Assembly (NCBI RefSeq): GCF_019649055.1
Contig: NW_026570372.1
Span: 1 to 64,000 of the forward strand
Direction of reading: 5' to 3'
Length of the DNA: 64,000 bases
Source: Paramacrobiotus metropolitanus
Taxonomy: Eukaryota > Tardigrada > Eutardigrada > Parachela > Macrobiotidae
The notes under the pieces were generated by a model that was given only the letters and a program-made list of their open reading frames with translations, was not told the DNA's origin and ran no database searches. Position numbers and translations under genes: made by a program. This document shows, piece by piece, positions 23,842-38,192 of the stretch. Positions within the stretch are counted from its first letter, which is position 1; each line of letters begins with the position of its first letter.

Positions 23842-26700
23842 CTGCAACCACATCTGAGTTACATTGTCCGATGACGCAGACCTGGACCGTAAGTTGCAGA
23901 GCGGAATAATTTTAAGGTGAAGGCTCCATGTACGAGGACATTTGGGTGCTGTGAACATACCTCTTCACGATTAGGTGCGATGAACACCCGAGACTAACAC
24001 AGAAAATTTTATTTTGACAAAATGTTAATCTGCTTTTTAACTCGTCTGTTTTGGACAAATTTATCAAAAAATTATCGTATTCAAACCACTTTTGATCATA
24101 TCACAATTTTGTCAGAACAGAAATTCTCTGACATACTTGACTGCTCGTCCATACATTATAAATAAGCTCTCTAGATTCCATAGCTGATATTTTACAGTTG
24201 GATTTAGCACGTAGCAAATCAGAATAATTAGTGACAAACATCACTACAACATCTCAACAAGATACTGGAATAAATTGCGAGTAGTACTGTACTGATGCTG
24301 TGCGTTTTAAACTGATTTACATAAATTCCGACCGTGATGCCAGTAGTTATGAGCTGCAAGCAGTCGGGTGTTCATTGCTAACGTGAAGGGTATGTTCAGA
24401 CCAAATGGTACTACTTTTTTACCTCCCTGTATTCTCATACCACCTTCATATCACTTTTGTTCGATCTTTGTCACATCATTTTGACTCCGCCACCATTTGC
24501 TTCGTTCTTACAATTACATCAATATAATAACAGTTTGCGGAGTTGATCGATTTGCCGGCCGAAAGATCCATGAACCAACCGGAGAACCTCGATCTACGGC
24601 CTGTTGAGGCAGGATTTAAAGCGGTAGTTAGAGGAAATGCTGCAGCTGTTTTGGGAACACGAGTGCACGATCTAAGATCGCAAATGATTCTAACGATTTT
24701 GGGTGTTTTTTAATGTTTAAAATTTTATCATTTAAGTAGTGTAAATCTGCGCAAGCGTATCGATCCGTGCACTGGCTGTTGCCGAATAAAAAAGTAAATA
24801 TCAATAGATTCATATATCCTTACGTCCTTATTTTTTGGAAATTATCTCCTAAATCAAGATTGATTTTTCAATAAGTTGATATTTTATAAAATAGAGCATC
24901 GCGCAAACGTTCCTGCCTTCATCTTAAAAGAAATCTTAAGTTTTGGAGAAGGTCTAAAAAAAATTTTTAGAAGTTGCAGTACTTAAAGGTTATTAGTACT
25001 TAAAGGTTGTTCGTTTTGAAATTATCTCCTAATTCGAGATTCCATTTATGAGGCTTTTGATTATTTTATACAATCAAGCATCTTCTAAAGCTTCCTACCT
25101 GCAGCTTGAAAAAAATTTGGTTTCCAGAACGTTTTCAAAAACCCTTTCAAACTTTCAGTACTTAGCGTTTAAGTTCATAGAAATTTCCAGTAAATTCTAG
25201 AAACGTCTCGAATGAGCAAATACAAATTTCGCAACTTAGCAACCTAAACTATAGTTATTTAAAATTGCCAACCCCATCAAACTTATAATTTTTTTAAATT
25301 CTTGAAACCTTTAAGATGTTTTTAAATCTGTTTGAATACCTCAAAATAACTATGAATTTTTCGAAAGTCGGCTCCAAAGCTTTTACATTTCAAGAATCTC
25401 TAAATATTTTGACTGCTCGCGCAAAGGGGCCCTTACCTCTAATTTCTTGAGCCTCCAAAGTTTCGAAATTTAAAAATATCTAAAAATCTGACTACCTCAA
25501 TATCTCACGGTATAAATTGTCTAATTTTTTATATGTAATTTCTAAATATCTAAAAGCCAGCCCGCGGCTCGTTTACCGTATTCGCTCACATGGCGGCTCT
25601 GTGATACTGGTGGTAGCTTGGTATTCACTAACCTCAAAATCTAATAAATATGTATTTATTTTATTTTTATAAATACTCAAGAGCTCGACTGAACGGCTCA
25701 AAATCTTACAATTATTAGCTAAAGATGCCAAAGACCTTGGGCAACCGTTAACTGTTTCTCACAAGTTTTCATTAATCCTAAGCTAAAATATCGGTTGAAA
25801 TGATTTTTGTGAGCATCGCGTAAATGATCTTACTCCATTCATTTAATCACCGTTTAATATTATCGGTCGCGTGCAAAATATTCAGGTTTGCAGTTCGTTA
25901 GATCGGCAATATGAAGTTACATTAAAAACGTGAAAAGAAGCGTGAACAATGCAAACATTGTGGAGGCAAACCGTGAACAATGCAAAAATAAACATTGTGG
26001 AGGCTTTCACAGTTTTTATAACACTGGTCGAATTTAACCGGAAAGCTTGAAAATTGGTCCCATTTCTACATGTTGAAATATTTTCGTAGCTGGCCTCGCT
26101 GGGTTTCTGTACTTGAAATATTTTTCAAAATCATTGTTATTTCTGTACGAAGTATATTTTGTATTTGTTTAATTCTTCCATACCCAACTGGTCGCGCGCT
26201 AGCGCGACCGATACTTGTATATAATATTATTATGACTGATATTGGTTCTAAGGAAGTAATATCTGGGCGGCTGAATGATGTCCGTAAAATGTAGAGAAAT
26301 AAGAAATTCGGTGTTTACTATAAACAAAACAACCAGTCAACTAATACTGCATAGTTGCGGTAGAATCAGCGCTCTATCGCTACATTATATTATGCCATGA
26401 TACTGTAGTACTGCCGAAAAACGGGTTGCGCACGGATGAAAGGTAGTACCAAAACCCATTCCACCGAATGAAAGGTAGGGCAAAAGTTGTGAACGGAGTG
26501 GCTTCCTAAAATTAATTTTTTTCCAGTTATGATCTCAGGCAACTGCAGAACACTTTTTGAGTAATACAGAACAGTAAAGGCGCAGTCCCACATATGTACA
26601 TTTAGATAAAAATGTGAATTATTTCCTGAATCTGATTTTGTGCATTATCTACACTGAAGCTCAATTATACGGTATCGTGACATGATGTTATAAATTTTAG
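23842..26700. other. Intergenic, diverged tandem duplication, no gene resolved
   Basis: Bases about 24835-25010 and 25018-25165 are diverged direct copies (GAAATTATCTCCTAA at 24838 and 25018, AAGCTTCCTACCTGCAGCTT against ACGTTCCTGCCTTCATCTT). A GC-rich hairpin lies at 26191-26210 (GGTCGCGC/GCGCGACC). Upstream exons of the Ig-domain gene may lie in 26000-26700 but could not be identified. A short plus-strand frame from an ATG at 24571 has no recognisable domain. Confidence 0.5.
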
Positions 26701-27540
26701 TGGATGATATTATTCAGCAGTCGCTGGGCAGCCGTGAAGATGATAAAATCACTCTAAAATTTCCTCATCGAAAGGATAAGAAAATCGACCATAAACGTCC
26801 TTCCAAGAGCCAGCTAGTGTATCGACCACGAATTGGCGAAAATGTACTAGTAACGTGTGAAGCACCCTGAAAGCGCTCAAGCCATATCCTGGACACATCA
26901 TGGCATAGCAGTATTTGGCGAAGGAAAACGCCTTGTGGATGACGGAACCAACAATCAATTCTATAATATCTCTTACCGGGGTCGAATCTCAGTTTTTGGC
27001 GTACTGAACGTGTCCCTGCAATCCGAAGGTGAGGTCACGTGTGTAGAAGAATCGAGCCACCTCGGCTACAAGAGCATAGTCCCCATTAAACGTTTCCGCA
27101 TACTGCCTAAGGCTACTCTTGCCCGTGAAATTTTCGCGAAACCCATGGAAAACTTGTCAGTCAGGGAAGGCGAGAACTTAATTATCACTTGCAGTATCCG
27201 ACTCCCTCTTCCACAACACACAGTCAATAATTTTCACAACTCCATAATTTGGCGACTGAACGACGATACACATTGGGCACCTTACGAAGAACCTTACTGG
27301 ACGTATTACCTGCGCAAATTTCCAAGCCAGTCGGCTTTACCAAACCATACTATTGACAAAAATATCACTAACACTCATGGATCTACAATTGATTACGGAA
27401 TGCTCTTTCGTTTTTTACAACAGGAAGACAGCGGTGTCATCGAGTGCTGGTTCAGGCCCGATTTAACCAATCATGAGTGGATCGTGCAGTCAGCTCAAAT
27501 AAGTGTACATCCCCGAAAGAAAAACACTATATTCTCCTAG
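26701..27540 (+). pseudogene. Two-Ig-domain protein, terminal exon with a one-base frameshift
   Basis: The exon follows an acceptor (AATTTTAG) at 26700 and runs to TAG at 27540. Two immunoglobulin-like folds can be traced. The first has GENVLVTC, then AISWTHHG, then SEGEVTC. The second has NLIITC, then IIWRL, then EDSGVIECWF, the Cys-Trp-Cys plan of the fold. Several N-glycosylation sequons are present. The first domain is split: the frame carrying VLVTCEA hits TGA at 26868, while the rest of the domain continues in the next frame. One base too many in the CCC run at 26865-26867 explains it. This is either a broken gene or a sequencing or assembly error. No transmembrane segment is seen, so the product may be secreted. 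5' exons are unidentified, and the specific family is not recognised. Confidence 0.6.
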
Positions 27541-28717
27541 AATACTCTTTTAAGTTGCATCAAAAGTGGAGATCAACATGAACTTTCTGAAATGCGTATT
27601 TCACCCAAGAGGCTTTTACGCTACCTTAGTTGTATGTACTATGTACATTCAGTTCCGTTAACTGAAGTTCAAAGGTCATGTGATAATAAACTGTTAATAA
27701 ACATTTCTTTATCTCTGGTTTCCGCGTTTCTGCTTCCTAACATAATACATAAGGAAAGCAACACACTTTGGCAAAATTATATATTTTTGCAAACGCCCTC
27801 TGGGAAACTGTTTGTAAAGCTGGAAAGCATGCACGGCGAAACAATAAAATTGGACAAATGCAGTTGTACCAACTAGAAAGTACTGCACTACAGCCATACA
27901 ATTATTACTATAAGATCGGCAGTCACCCCTGATCTCACAATCAGATAAACCTAAATGGTACAGGAATTGTTGCACAAGCATAATACATATTTTGCGATGA
28001 TAGTATGAATGATTTCGGATCAGTTAGACATTTTCGTTTGACAATCTGAACATGCCTGTATTGTACAGGTTATTGTACAGGTTGCCTGCAAACTAGCGCG
28101 AGTGAATTTAATTACTTAGATACTACTTGGTATATGCCGTATAATAATAGGCAGGCATTTCGCCGAGGACAATTAGCCGCAGGACATCTGCTGATTCTGG
28201 TCGCGGACACTTCGCTGCTAGGATATCCCGCCGCGTGACATGTAGACGCGGGACATTTACGTCGCAAAAAACAACAAAATGAAACAAAATTTGCATTTAT
28301 TATGATGAGAAATGCAGTACAAGGGAAATTCATCTGTTAAGGAATGTAATATTATTCTTATTAGCGAAGAAATGATAATGACTTTAACCGGCACCACAGC
28401 ATAAAGTGAGATCCATTCCCAAGTACGGAAATGTCTTTTCTACATACACACGAACTGGTGTACCAACGCCCACCGAACGCCATAATTAATATTACGCAAC
28501 TGAACATCATGAGTAAAAATTCGCGGACATGCTGCAGAATGAACAAGATAGCGCACTTAGCGTACATTTACAAAAAGTAACGCACGATTGCCTAGCTTTT
28601 TGCATTCAGAACCATGGTTGTGCAGATTGTCTGTCACCCTGTAAAATGATTCCTCCCGATATGAGCTTATTCAATTCGGCACCGAGCGGATGATATATGG
28701 ATTGACCTTTTCATGAC
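27541..28717. other. Intergenic between convergent Ig and sulfakinin genes
   Basis: Probably holds the 3' untranslated regions of both convergent genes. Short frames (for example 27592-27876 plus) have no recognisable domain. AAAGGTCA occurs at 27671, and its complement at 28703, eight bases past the sulfakinin stop. Confidence 0.5.
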
Positions 28718-29050
28718 CTATCGGCCAAATCGCAGATGTCCGTAGTCGGTGAAGGAGGCTGAGGGTCCGCGGCGACCGAAGCGCATATGTCCGTAGTCGT
28801 TGCCGTATGAAGCGCGTTTCTCGTAGTACGGGGGAAAGTAAGGCGGCAGCATCATCATGTCGGGGTCAGCACGGCCAAAGCGCAGATGACTGTAGTCGTT
28901 GTTGAAGCCCTTCGTGAATTTGTCGCGTTTCTCCATATCGCCGGGTCCGTCATACACCTTGACAATGGTCTCATCTTTGCTGCACGAGACTACCGCAATC
29001 AGGGCGGCAGCCAGCAGAAGAAGCGCGTACATTGTTTGTGCTGGAGACAT
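28718..29050 (-). CDS. SK: Sulfakinin neuropeptide precursor (three peptides)
   Basis: A prepropeptide of 110 residues if translation starts at 29050; an upstream in-frame ATG at 29086 would add 12. A hydrophobic signal peptide ([16 protein letters not shown]) is followed by three copies of the sulfakinin core, each ending in Gly plus a basic cleavage site: [21 protein letters not shown] and [10 protein letters not shown], the last directly before the TAG stop. KR sites precede the first two peptides. Sulfakinins are the arthropod relatives of cholecystokinin (feeding, satiety, gut muscle). The Gly is normally converted to a C-terminal amide, and the Tyr after Asp is the usual sulfation site. 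DYGHMRF is the textbook core; the two HLRF forms are variants. The coding exon probably begins at 29097 after an ATTGCAG acceptor. Confidence 0.93.
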   Translation of the reverse strand: MSPAQTMYALLLLAAALIAVVSCSKDETIVKVYDGPGDMEKRDKFTKGFNNDYSHLRFGRADPDMMMLPPYFPPYYEKRASYGNDYGHMRFGRRGPSASFTDYGHLRFGR

Positions 29051-29097
29051 TTTGCAGTTCTTTATTGGAATCAATGATCTGCACAATCAAGAATGTA

Positions 29098-31178
29098 CTG
29101 CAATTAATGCCGCATATAAAGGATACGCTGATAATAATAATAATTCTCACGCCATTATTAACACCATGAATAAATTATGTATGCGCACATAATGCTTTGT
29201 TTTGTGTGTAAGCAAAATATTAATACTTTAGAGCAAATTTAGGTAGATCATAGCAAATTTTTCTATTTATTGTCATATTAACATATTACAACACATGCAG
29301 GGATACAATTTCTGTACTCTACTGCCGGGTTTCATAATTTCCATAGACATACGGTCACATACCTAGCCTGTTGTCTCAAAAGAGATCAGTTTAAATATTT
29401 TTTTTTATGCTCAATCATATTAGCTGATGTCATTCAAAATACAAACACAAATTTTCAAAAAATCTGCGGTACGTTTTGACTTTCAGAGAACGAAAAAATC
29501 ATCAACTATTGTAAGTTGTTGCTACTCTTCGTAAAATCTATATGCATCATAGTATAAATAAATCAAATGCTTCGATTAAGTGCTGAAATTAACGCATACG
29601 CAAACCGCTGTTGAATATTTTATTTAACTGTGCTTTTTACAAACTGTTATACAATAAAAACGCACTTCAGGCCAGAAGTCCCACAACAGATGAAGATGGA
29701 GTGGCATAAATATTTAATAAGCCGAGATATTTTAATGATTTATTTATGAAGTCATCTCATACTATTATTACGAAATTTATTAGTCTATCTGACGTCGCTA
29801 TTATTTTCGTCTACTTTCGCGTAAATGCTTTCGGGTGTAATGAGCAAAATTAAAATCACATCTTTTACTGTGGCAATTAAAATTAAAAATGGCGATAAAA
29901 TTGTCGTCGGTATTTATTCACGAGGTTATTGGTAAGACCCTAAAATATTCTACAGATATTCTATGTAATTATTTGCTTTAACCCGGCACCAAAGCTGATA
30001 TCGATCTTGCTGCGGCCTTTGACAAATAAAGGAAACGAGCTTCATCAGCGCCGTTGTGCGAAGGTGTCGACCGGTATACAGCAAAATCAGCCTTTGATTC
30101 TCATAATTTGGGAGAGAAGATCGGTGGCTGTATAAATCATCCGGGAAATGGTATTAAATTCTACCTCCTGATCCACGCATAATCGGCCAATTATCCCAGA
30201 CTCGTCATGATTCTGACAGAGGTTAATGGTGCCTCTTAAAAAATGTCACGTGTGACGCGTATGCGAAAGCTCAGATTGTGCAAAAACATCGCAAGAAATG
30301 TACAGTCGGAACGAAAACAACCTATTGACCAAAGGATTATAACACCTTATTTGCGCCGAATTGTTAAGAAAATTCTTTAAGCAGAACATCTCAGTTACGA
30401 GAAAACTCCACAGTATCAGACCTCTAAGGAATTAAATAACAAGGCTGCACGCCAAGTTCTCAATGGGAATTATAGCGGAAATAAAGCTGTATAATTACGG
30501 AATGGGTCTTCCGCGTCTCATTTTCAGAATCACTCACAATTAATAAAAATTGTATGTAAGTGCTCTCGAGCATAATATAATGTAAAATTCTCAAAATAAC
30601 GCCAGCAGTTTTTTTATAAGAATTTGTAGATTAGACTTTCTGCTTGCACACACTTATTTTTAGACAGGCATTTGCTATACAAGAAAATCATCCAACGAAA
30701 CCGCGTTTGCTTTAACCGAAACGTGCATTGATTAACCAAGTACTGCTTAAGTTACAGTTGTCGATAATTCAGTTAGTGGTCGATAATTTTTTGGCTAGCG
30801 GAGAATATACAGGCACATAATAAATGTATGAATAATTAAGTGAAATATGCCGTATATGTTAACAACCATTCTCATTGTAACGCCCTAGATATACCAATAT
30901 GTTCGGTTCAGAGTTACTGTACATACAGCTACGCAGATTGGTTCTCAGAAGAATTTGTATTACCACAAAAAACTACCTAGCAAAGATCAGTTGCCATCCT
31001 TAGGAAAACCGATAACGGTAACTGCGATTAAATACCAAAGACTATGCTACTTTAAATTATGCTTGTGACCTTTAAATAAAGCTAGCTGTATGTTGAAAAC
31101 AGTCACGGGTTGAGAACTTTCTATTACACATGCGTAACCTTTTATCTGCTGATTCTTTACGTACAGGAAATTACTTAC
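29098..31178 (-). other. Probable first intron of the sulfakinin gene
   Basis: No coding exon recognised in 2.1 kb on either strand. A good 5' splice site (CGGTAAGTAA on the minus strand, exon ending at 31179) and an acceptor (TTAATTGCAG, exon starting at 29097) would bracket it. The link is inferred from orientation and splice signals only. Confidence 0.45.
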
Positions 31179-31345
31179 CGGTCAGTGGTCGCAGCGTGAC
31201 AACCACCAGGAAATCCTCCAGACGATGTAATTCCTCAACTTCAACCGATAAATACCGGCTTTGGATTATGGGTACAATGAGCCTTAAGAAAAACTGCCGG
31301 CAAACGCGTATCCTCCAAGTCTCTCACAGCCAACACACTGATCCA
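31179..31345 (-). other. Probable 5' untranslated exon of the sulfakinin gene
   Basis: Lies about 30 bases downstream of a TATA box on the minus strand, contains no ATG and ends at a consensus donor. The start point is estimated from the TATA position. Confidence 0.45.
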
Positions 31346-31370
31346 CACTGGATCGCTGCAGGATCCCGCT

Positions 31371-31426
31371 ATATATACGCGCTGTACTGCCTCGTCGCCC
31401 CGCCCCCATCCCAGCTGATGACGTCG
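31371..31426 (-). promoter_or_regulatory. TATA promoter with GC box and CRE-like site
   Basis: Reading the minus strand, TGACGTCA-like sequence (CGACGTCATC, about 31416-31426) is followed by a GC box (GGGGGCGGGG, about 31399-31408) and by TATATATA near 31371-31378. This order and spacing is a classical RNA polymerase II core promoter directing transcription towards the sulfakinin gene. A CRE-type site would fit cAMP-responsive peptide expression, but that is inference. Confidence 0.55.
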
Positions 31427-34400
31427 AAGCCCCGCGCCAACTGTAAAAGTGACATCAATCCCGATTTATCAATAGTGTCCCTTAAGGGCATTCAATTCCT
31501 CTTTCAAGGCCAATCTGGCCCTGATGCTCCCAGCACCCTGGCTCCGATCTCTGTATGCGCTCCCAATCAGAGCTGACGACCATATTGAGCTAATAGTGTA
31601 GTCCGTCAAATGAGTCGTAAATTGTATGGTGGCGACACATTGCCGGCGTTTGTCTTTGGACATGATGCGTCGCGATGCGCTCATTGCTGCTATCGGTCTT
31701 ATGCGGATCATCATGCCGGCAGCGTGTGCCTTATTTTAATTACAATACTTCGTTTAAATTTCCATTGACACCCATCAACTTCCGCCTGTAATGAAGCTAT
31801 GAATGCCGGCATCACGCTGCATATGCTCCGGGATGTGGCTCCGGTGCGGGATGCAGATGGAGAAGGGCACTCAGCGTGTCTTTTCAAGAGGGGAATCTTC
31901 ATGCCGGCCTATTCCGGCTAAGAGTTAATTATCAGGGTCAAATAGATGTTATCCTTGAATTAAGGAGTGTCACTCTCAACAAGCTTCGTCGACAGTTCTC
32001 TACTGCCGGACTCGGTTTTACGTATAGGGCCTGTTATGGTATTTTCCAAAACGCTTATATTTGTTAAACTGCTTCCGTTACAGAAAGAAATGTATTTGTA
32101 AATTTCGAAGCAAATTTGCCGCCGTCAAACGGGAAACGGTGAATTAGTCGATGAAACCTACAGTCGTAAATCTTAACAAGTTGCACGGTATCGAGTATTA
32201 CGTGCTCCAGCAGACTGCTTAGGTGAGTTAGGTCTAATAACTGAAACAACTACAGGAGCTGTATAACAATCCAGATTTCTGTAGTTACTGTATATTGTTG
32301 TTTTAATAAATACAACCATGCCGATACTGGTTGCAAATAGACTCGCATCGTAAAGCTAGGTATAATTTCTACATGTTGATACGAACTACAGTACTTACAG
32401 TTGTTTGACTACAGAGTACAGAGTACGTCTATATACAGAGTACGTAGTGTAGTAACACAAAACGGTGAAGCGCACCATAATATACTGCCGCTTTCCCAAA
32501 ATGCTCATATTACGGTATACGGCTTAAATTTGATGTTGTAAAAATTGTTAACAGCGTGGAACAGACTTTTACGCTGTCACTATTGGTCTAATGGGCTTTT
32601 AGCGATTCTGCACCTTTTACATGCTCTTTAAATTAATATTTTCGTTTTGCGGTTTTTTGATGGTTTGGTTCTGTTAGCACTGGTTTAGCTCTAAATCATG
32701 AATTTTTGAACCCCGCCATTGTCCATGTTGTTATACAACAGATATTTCTGTAATCTGAAGTGAAAGAAACGGAACAAGAAAAAATTCTTAGCTTTGGGGA
32801 AATTCCATTCTGACGATAATTCAGTTAGAGAAATTAGAACTACGACCAGGGTTTTTAATATGACATGCTAGTTTATTTTAGATGGATCTTGATTACAGAT
32901 ATACAGAGTACATCAAATTTTAAGCTAAGCCGGCTGCACTTCATACTATTTTGCAGCATCAAGGGTAGTAGCTAAAAGACTGTATCAATAATACTAAACA
33001 GCAAAAACCGCCTTTTCGATCGGAAAATACTTGTGCTTTGTTGCAACGAGTGTTTGTCGCCCCAGTAAAAAGGTCAATCTTATTATAAATTAATTATCAA
33101 ACACTCAACCGAGTTCATCCTCTCTGCATTGTCGCCTCATGTTTGATATAGTGGTCCTGTGGCCTGCATAGAGCAATTCTCGCCTATTTTATATCGATTA
33201 TCTTTTAATAAATAAATATGATCTCAACCCGGAATGGTCTTTTCTAAGAGCCACAACAGCACGCACACAGCTTTTCACCCAGCCGGGCAGCCAAATCAAT
33301 AATCTGCACGACAAACATAAAAAGCGCAACCGTGTGCTGATTGTGCATTTAGCGCTGTGCACCGACATTTTTTTCTCCCTTTCAGAACACAGCCCGCTCC
33401 TACAAAAGCAGTATGACGTCGGCGCCTACTAATTATATGCGAATCAAGGCGCATGTGAAAAACACTGGCCGGCGCGCTAATGAATCAATTCGGCAAGCAA
33501 ACACGCCCCGAAAGGTCACCGCCCAGCTGAGCGTACAATGGACGCGTGTGTGTATGTGTGTGTCAATTACTGTTTGAGAAAAAGTAGCCAGCACTAAGTG
33601 TTCCCATACAGGCATTTCGATTTACACTCGCACCCCATGGAGCCTCGAATAAGGTACACACGCACATCGTACTAAGTGGCCTTTTACATGCTGATTACAT
33701 TGCAGCGCTCCAAAGACACATAGTCTCCATTCAATCCGTCCATCACGATTATGTTTAGACCATTCATTGGGAGCTTCTGTTTCATTTTCCAGGCTATTCA
33801 TCATTCGTCTTATCTGATTTAAACCCGTATGTTGCCAACTGTCGTGATGTGCCGGTTTAATTGCAGGAATGACGTTTTCGCATATACATAACGTAACTGT
33901 ATTGTACAGGGGTTGGGGTAGTGAGTTGTGCCCTACGCTAGGTGGGCCAACGCACTCGGCCACAGCGACACGTAGTATTTCCGGTACTGGGGAATGTTTC
34001 TTCCGGTTTGGCGATAATGTTGCGGTGCGGGGCTTAGCACGCGAACGGCGCCCCGGAACGATTGCATGCGGGACTGGGAATATGCGTTTTACACTTAATG
34101 CCGGATATTTACGATAAACTCCGTTGCTCTTAATATTTTCAATAGAGGTTTCTTAGTGCTCTTAACATTTCTTCGGAAGTTTCGTAGCCGACTCGAATTT
34201 CTTAGGTAAATTTAAGATCGTAATAGGCTATAATGATAACCGGTGGTGGAGTAGGTAAGTAAGCAAATTTCCTCCATAACATGCGAAAAAGTAGGATACT
34301 CAAGTAAAACAAGAAAAGACCCTCGGAACGCGCTAAAAATAAGCTATCTATGGCTAAAGGTTAACATGAATCATTTGAGCAGGTTGCCGGCGTAAAAACA

Positions 34401-36063
34401 TTCCATGTTTCCGTAAAACACTGACGTTTGCAGACCACCTGGACTTTCACGTTGACACAAAACCGTTTCCATCTGGATAAATTAGCGTATGCCGGCGTAA
34501 GGCGACAGAAGGACACAAGATGCCATTGCTTTTTTAGCAGCGTATTGCGCACGCAAAGAGCCAGTAATTTCAGCCGGATGCCGGGACAACGATTTGAAAA
34601 CGCGGCGAACGTTACAAGCATTTTATTCAAATCAAAGCAAGGTGCCAATACATTCACACACCTAGGTCGGAAAGGATAATACACTTAGACTAAGTAAAAG
34701 GCAAACACCTATTCCAACTAAAACAACTATAAGTTCGGCAAACAAGCGATACAATGCGTAGTTGAGTGGTCCATATTGCTCATCTAAATCTGGGATGTTG
34801 AACGACAGCTTGTATCATAGCAGTTCAGTTGCTGTTCCCCAGCAGACTTCCTCGAACCATAATAATTTTTCCTAGCTCGACCCAGCAGAATTAAATTCGA
34901 TCTTATAGAAAACGCTGGGATATTTCGATCGCTCGAGCTCGGCTTCTATGCAGCGCCTGTAACAGTTGAGCTATGTCTGCGGGTGCGGGAAAAGCAAATT
35001 TTACAGACTGACCAGAAGATAAATGCCTAAAAGAATACATTAAATAAAAGTTACTAAAAATAAATTGTATACGAGGTACTACTCGTAGACCGTGTAGACT
35101 ATCAGCCTACGAGCCTATGTTAAAACTTCCTTTGAACATACGCATTGATAATCCTCCTGAGAATACACTATACGTACACACAGTCTTTGCATTCCAAAAT
35201 AGGACTGTTAAAAGTATAAAAAAACCGATGAATTAAACTGGAATAAAACTTTTAAATCGGGATAAAGCATGGCTAGTTTATTTAGCGGGTAGTAATACTT
35301 CTGCATGCACAAATGCAAACGCGATACAAATTCAGGGAAATTTGTGTAATATACACTCTGCACATAGAGTGAACGAAACGTAAGAAATATGTTTGTCCAT
35401 TTAATTAATTTAGCCATAACACAGCACCAAATCAGTGAAAAACCCTATAATTGTTTTAGAATTTTTAAAACGATATAGAGCCTGTAGACGTCAGTAGTGA
35501 TCGCTTAATTTGTAGTCTTATTTTCCCATCCCCCTTATTTATAGCACGTTTAAACTGCCCAGAACACATATGATCTTTCGATTAATACAAGTCATATCTG
35601 TCACCACCCATGCGTAACTGAAGTACACAAGGCAAATTATAATCATTATTATTTTAGACTGTAATCATTCTTGAATAAGCGTACTGCGCAAAAGACGATC
35701 ACCCCACTAGTGTGTAACGGTTTGCATGAATATCGACCATGTCCAGATAGTACGTGGTTTGATGATTGTCCTCTTAAACAAATAATTTAAGAAATCGCTT
35801 ATATCGCAACAAAGCATTAATCACTACCGAACTGATAACATACCGGACTGCAAAACATGCGCGCAGATGCCGATGTACTGTACCAACTACATGTACATTT
35901 TGAGAGAAATGAGAATCCATAGCCAGAATTGTCGCTATGCGTTTGTCGGAACCAAATCGAAACGACTATATAGTGTTTTATATGGCCGTTCAATATTACT
36001 AACTGATCAGTTTTTAGAATATCCAGCAGTGTCTCTCAAATTTTATATCAAGATTTTACAAAA
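31427..36063. other. Gene-poor intergenic region
   Basis: No gene resolved in 4.6 kb. Bases 31600-32060 and 33250-34120 are relatively GC-rich with short open frames on both strands but no recognisable domain. They may contain promoter or regulatory DNA or unrecognised exons. A short TG-rich tract lies near 33544-33562. AAAGGTCA occurs at 33069 and 33511. Confidence 0.5.
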
Positions 36064-37509
<1,446 letters not shown>

Positions 37510-38192
37510 TTAAATAGAGACACCCGAGCGACTATTAATTGGTTTCATGGTTGACTTTTACCATTTATATGAGAAACATTGGTACTGTTTGTTGAGCAGC
37601 GTGTAGAATTTAATGCATCGAAGTTAGTTACTGCATCTTTCACTGTCTGCAACGCGTTATACACGAACAGTAGAAAAATTTGTAATAAAATTTTCGAAAT
37701 GGGTACTTCTGCCGACTTTCACAACACGTGCGAGTACCGCAAACAATTTGTGGAGTCCTGACTATCACGCATTGTTCCTTCGTTAATCGTTATCAGAAGA
37801 AATCTCAGATATGGCACGGTACGTATGTAAGTACAGTATTCAGATCGCACCGGAAGTCAGGAAAACAAACATAACGTAATCTAACCGCTTTTCTGGCTAC
37901 CGCTTACGAAAGCGGGTTACTAATCAAAATCTGGTTTCGCACACGGGACCGCCCCTGGGAGACAGCTAGCCGGGTGTTACTGTTATCGTCGTCAGGCAGC
38001 GAGCAATCAGCTGCTGTTTGACTCTGCGTACGCTGATCCTTTTAGGGAGCATCGTGTTTTCCAGAGACCTTGACTTATTCCTGGACTGGGATACGTTCCT
38101 GAACCCCGACCATATCGAGGCGGTTTAGCCACTTTCTAGAATAATTTTTCTCGGTGTATTACCCTGTACTATCTATCGTAGCGTGTGCAGAC
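37510..38192. other. Spacer between GTPase and mutase genes
   Basis: Expected to hold the GTPase 3' untranslated region and the mutase promoter. A small plus-strand open frame (37579-37761) has no recognisable domain. No TATA box stands out near 38193. Confidence 0.5.
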
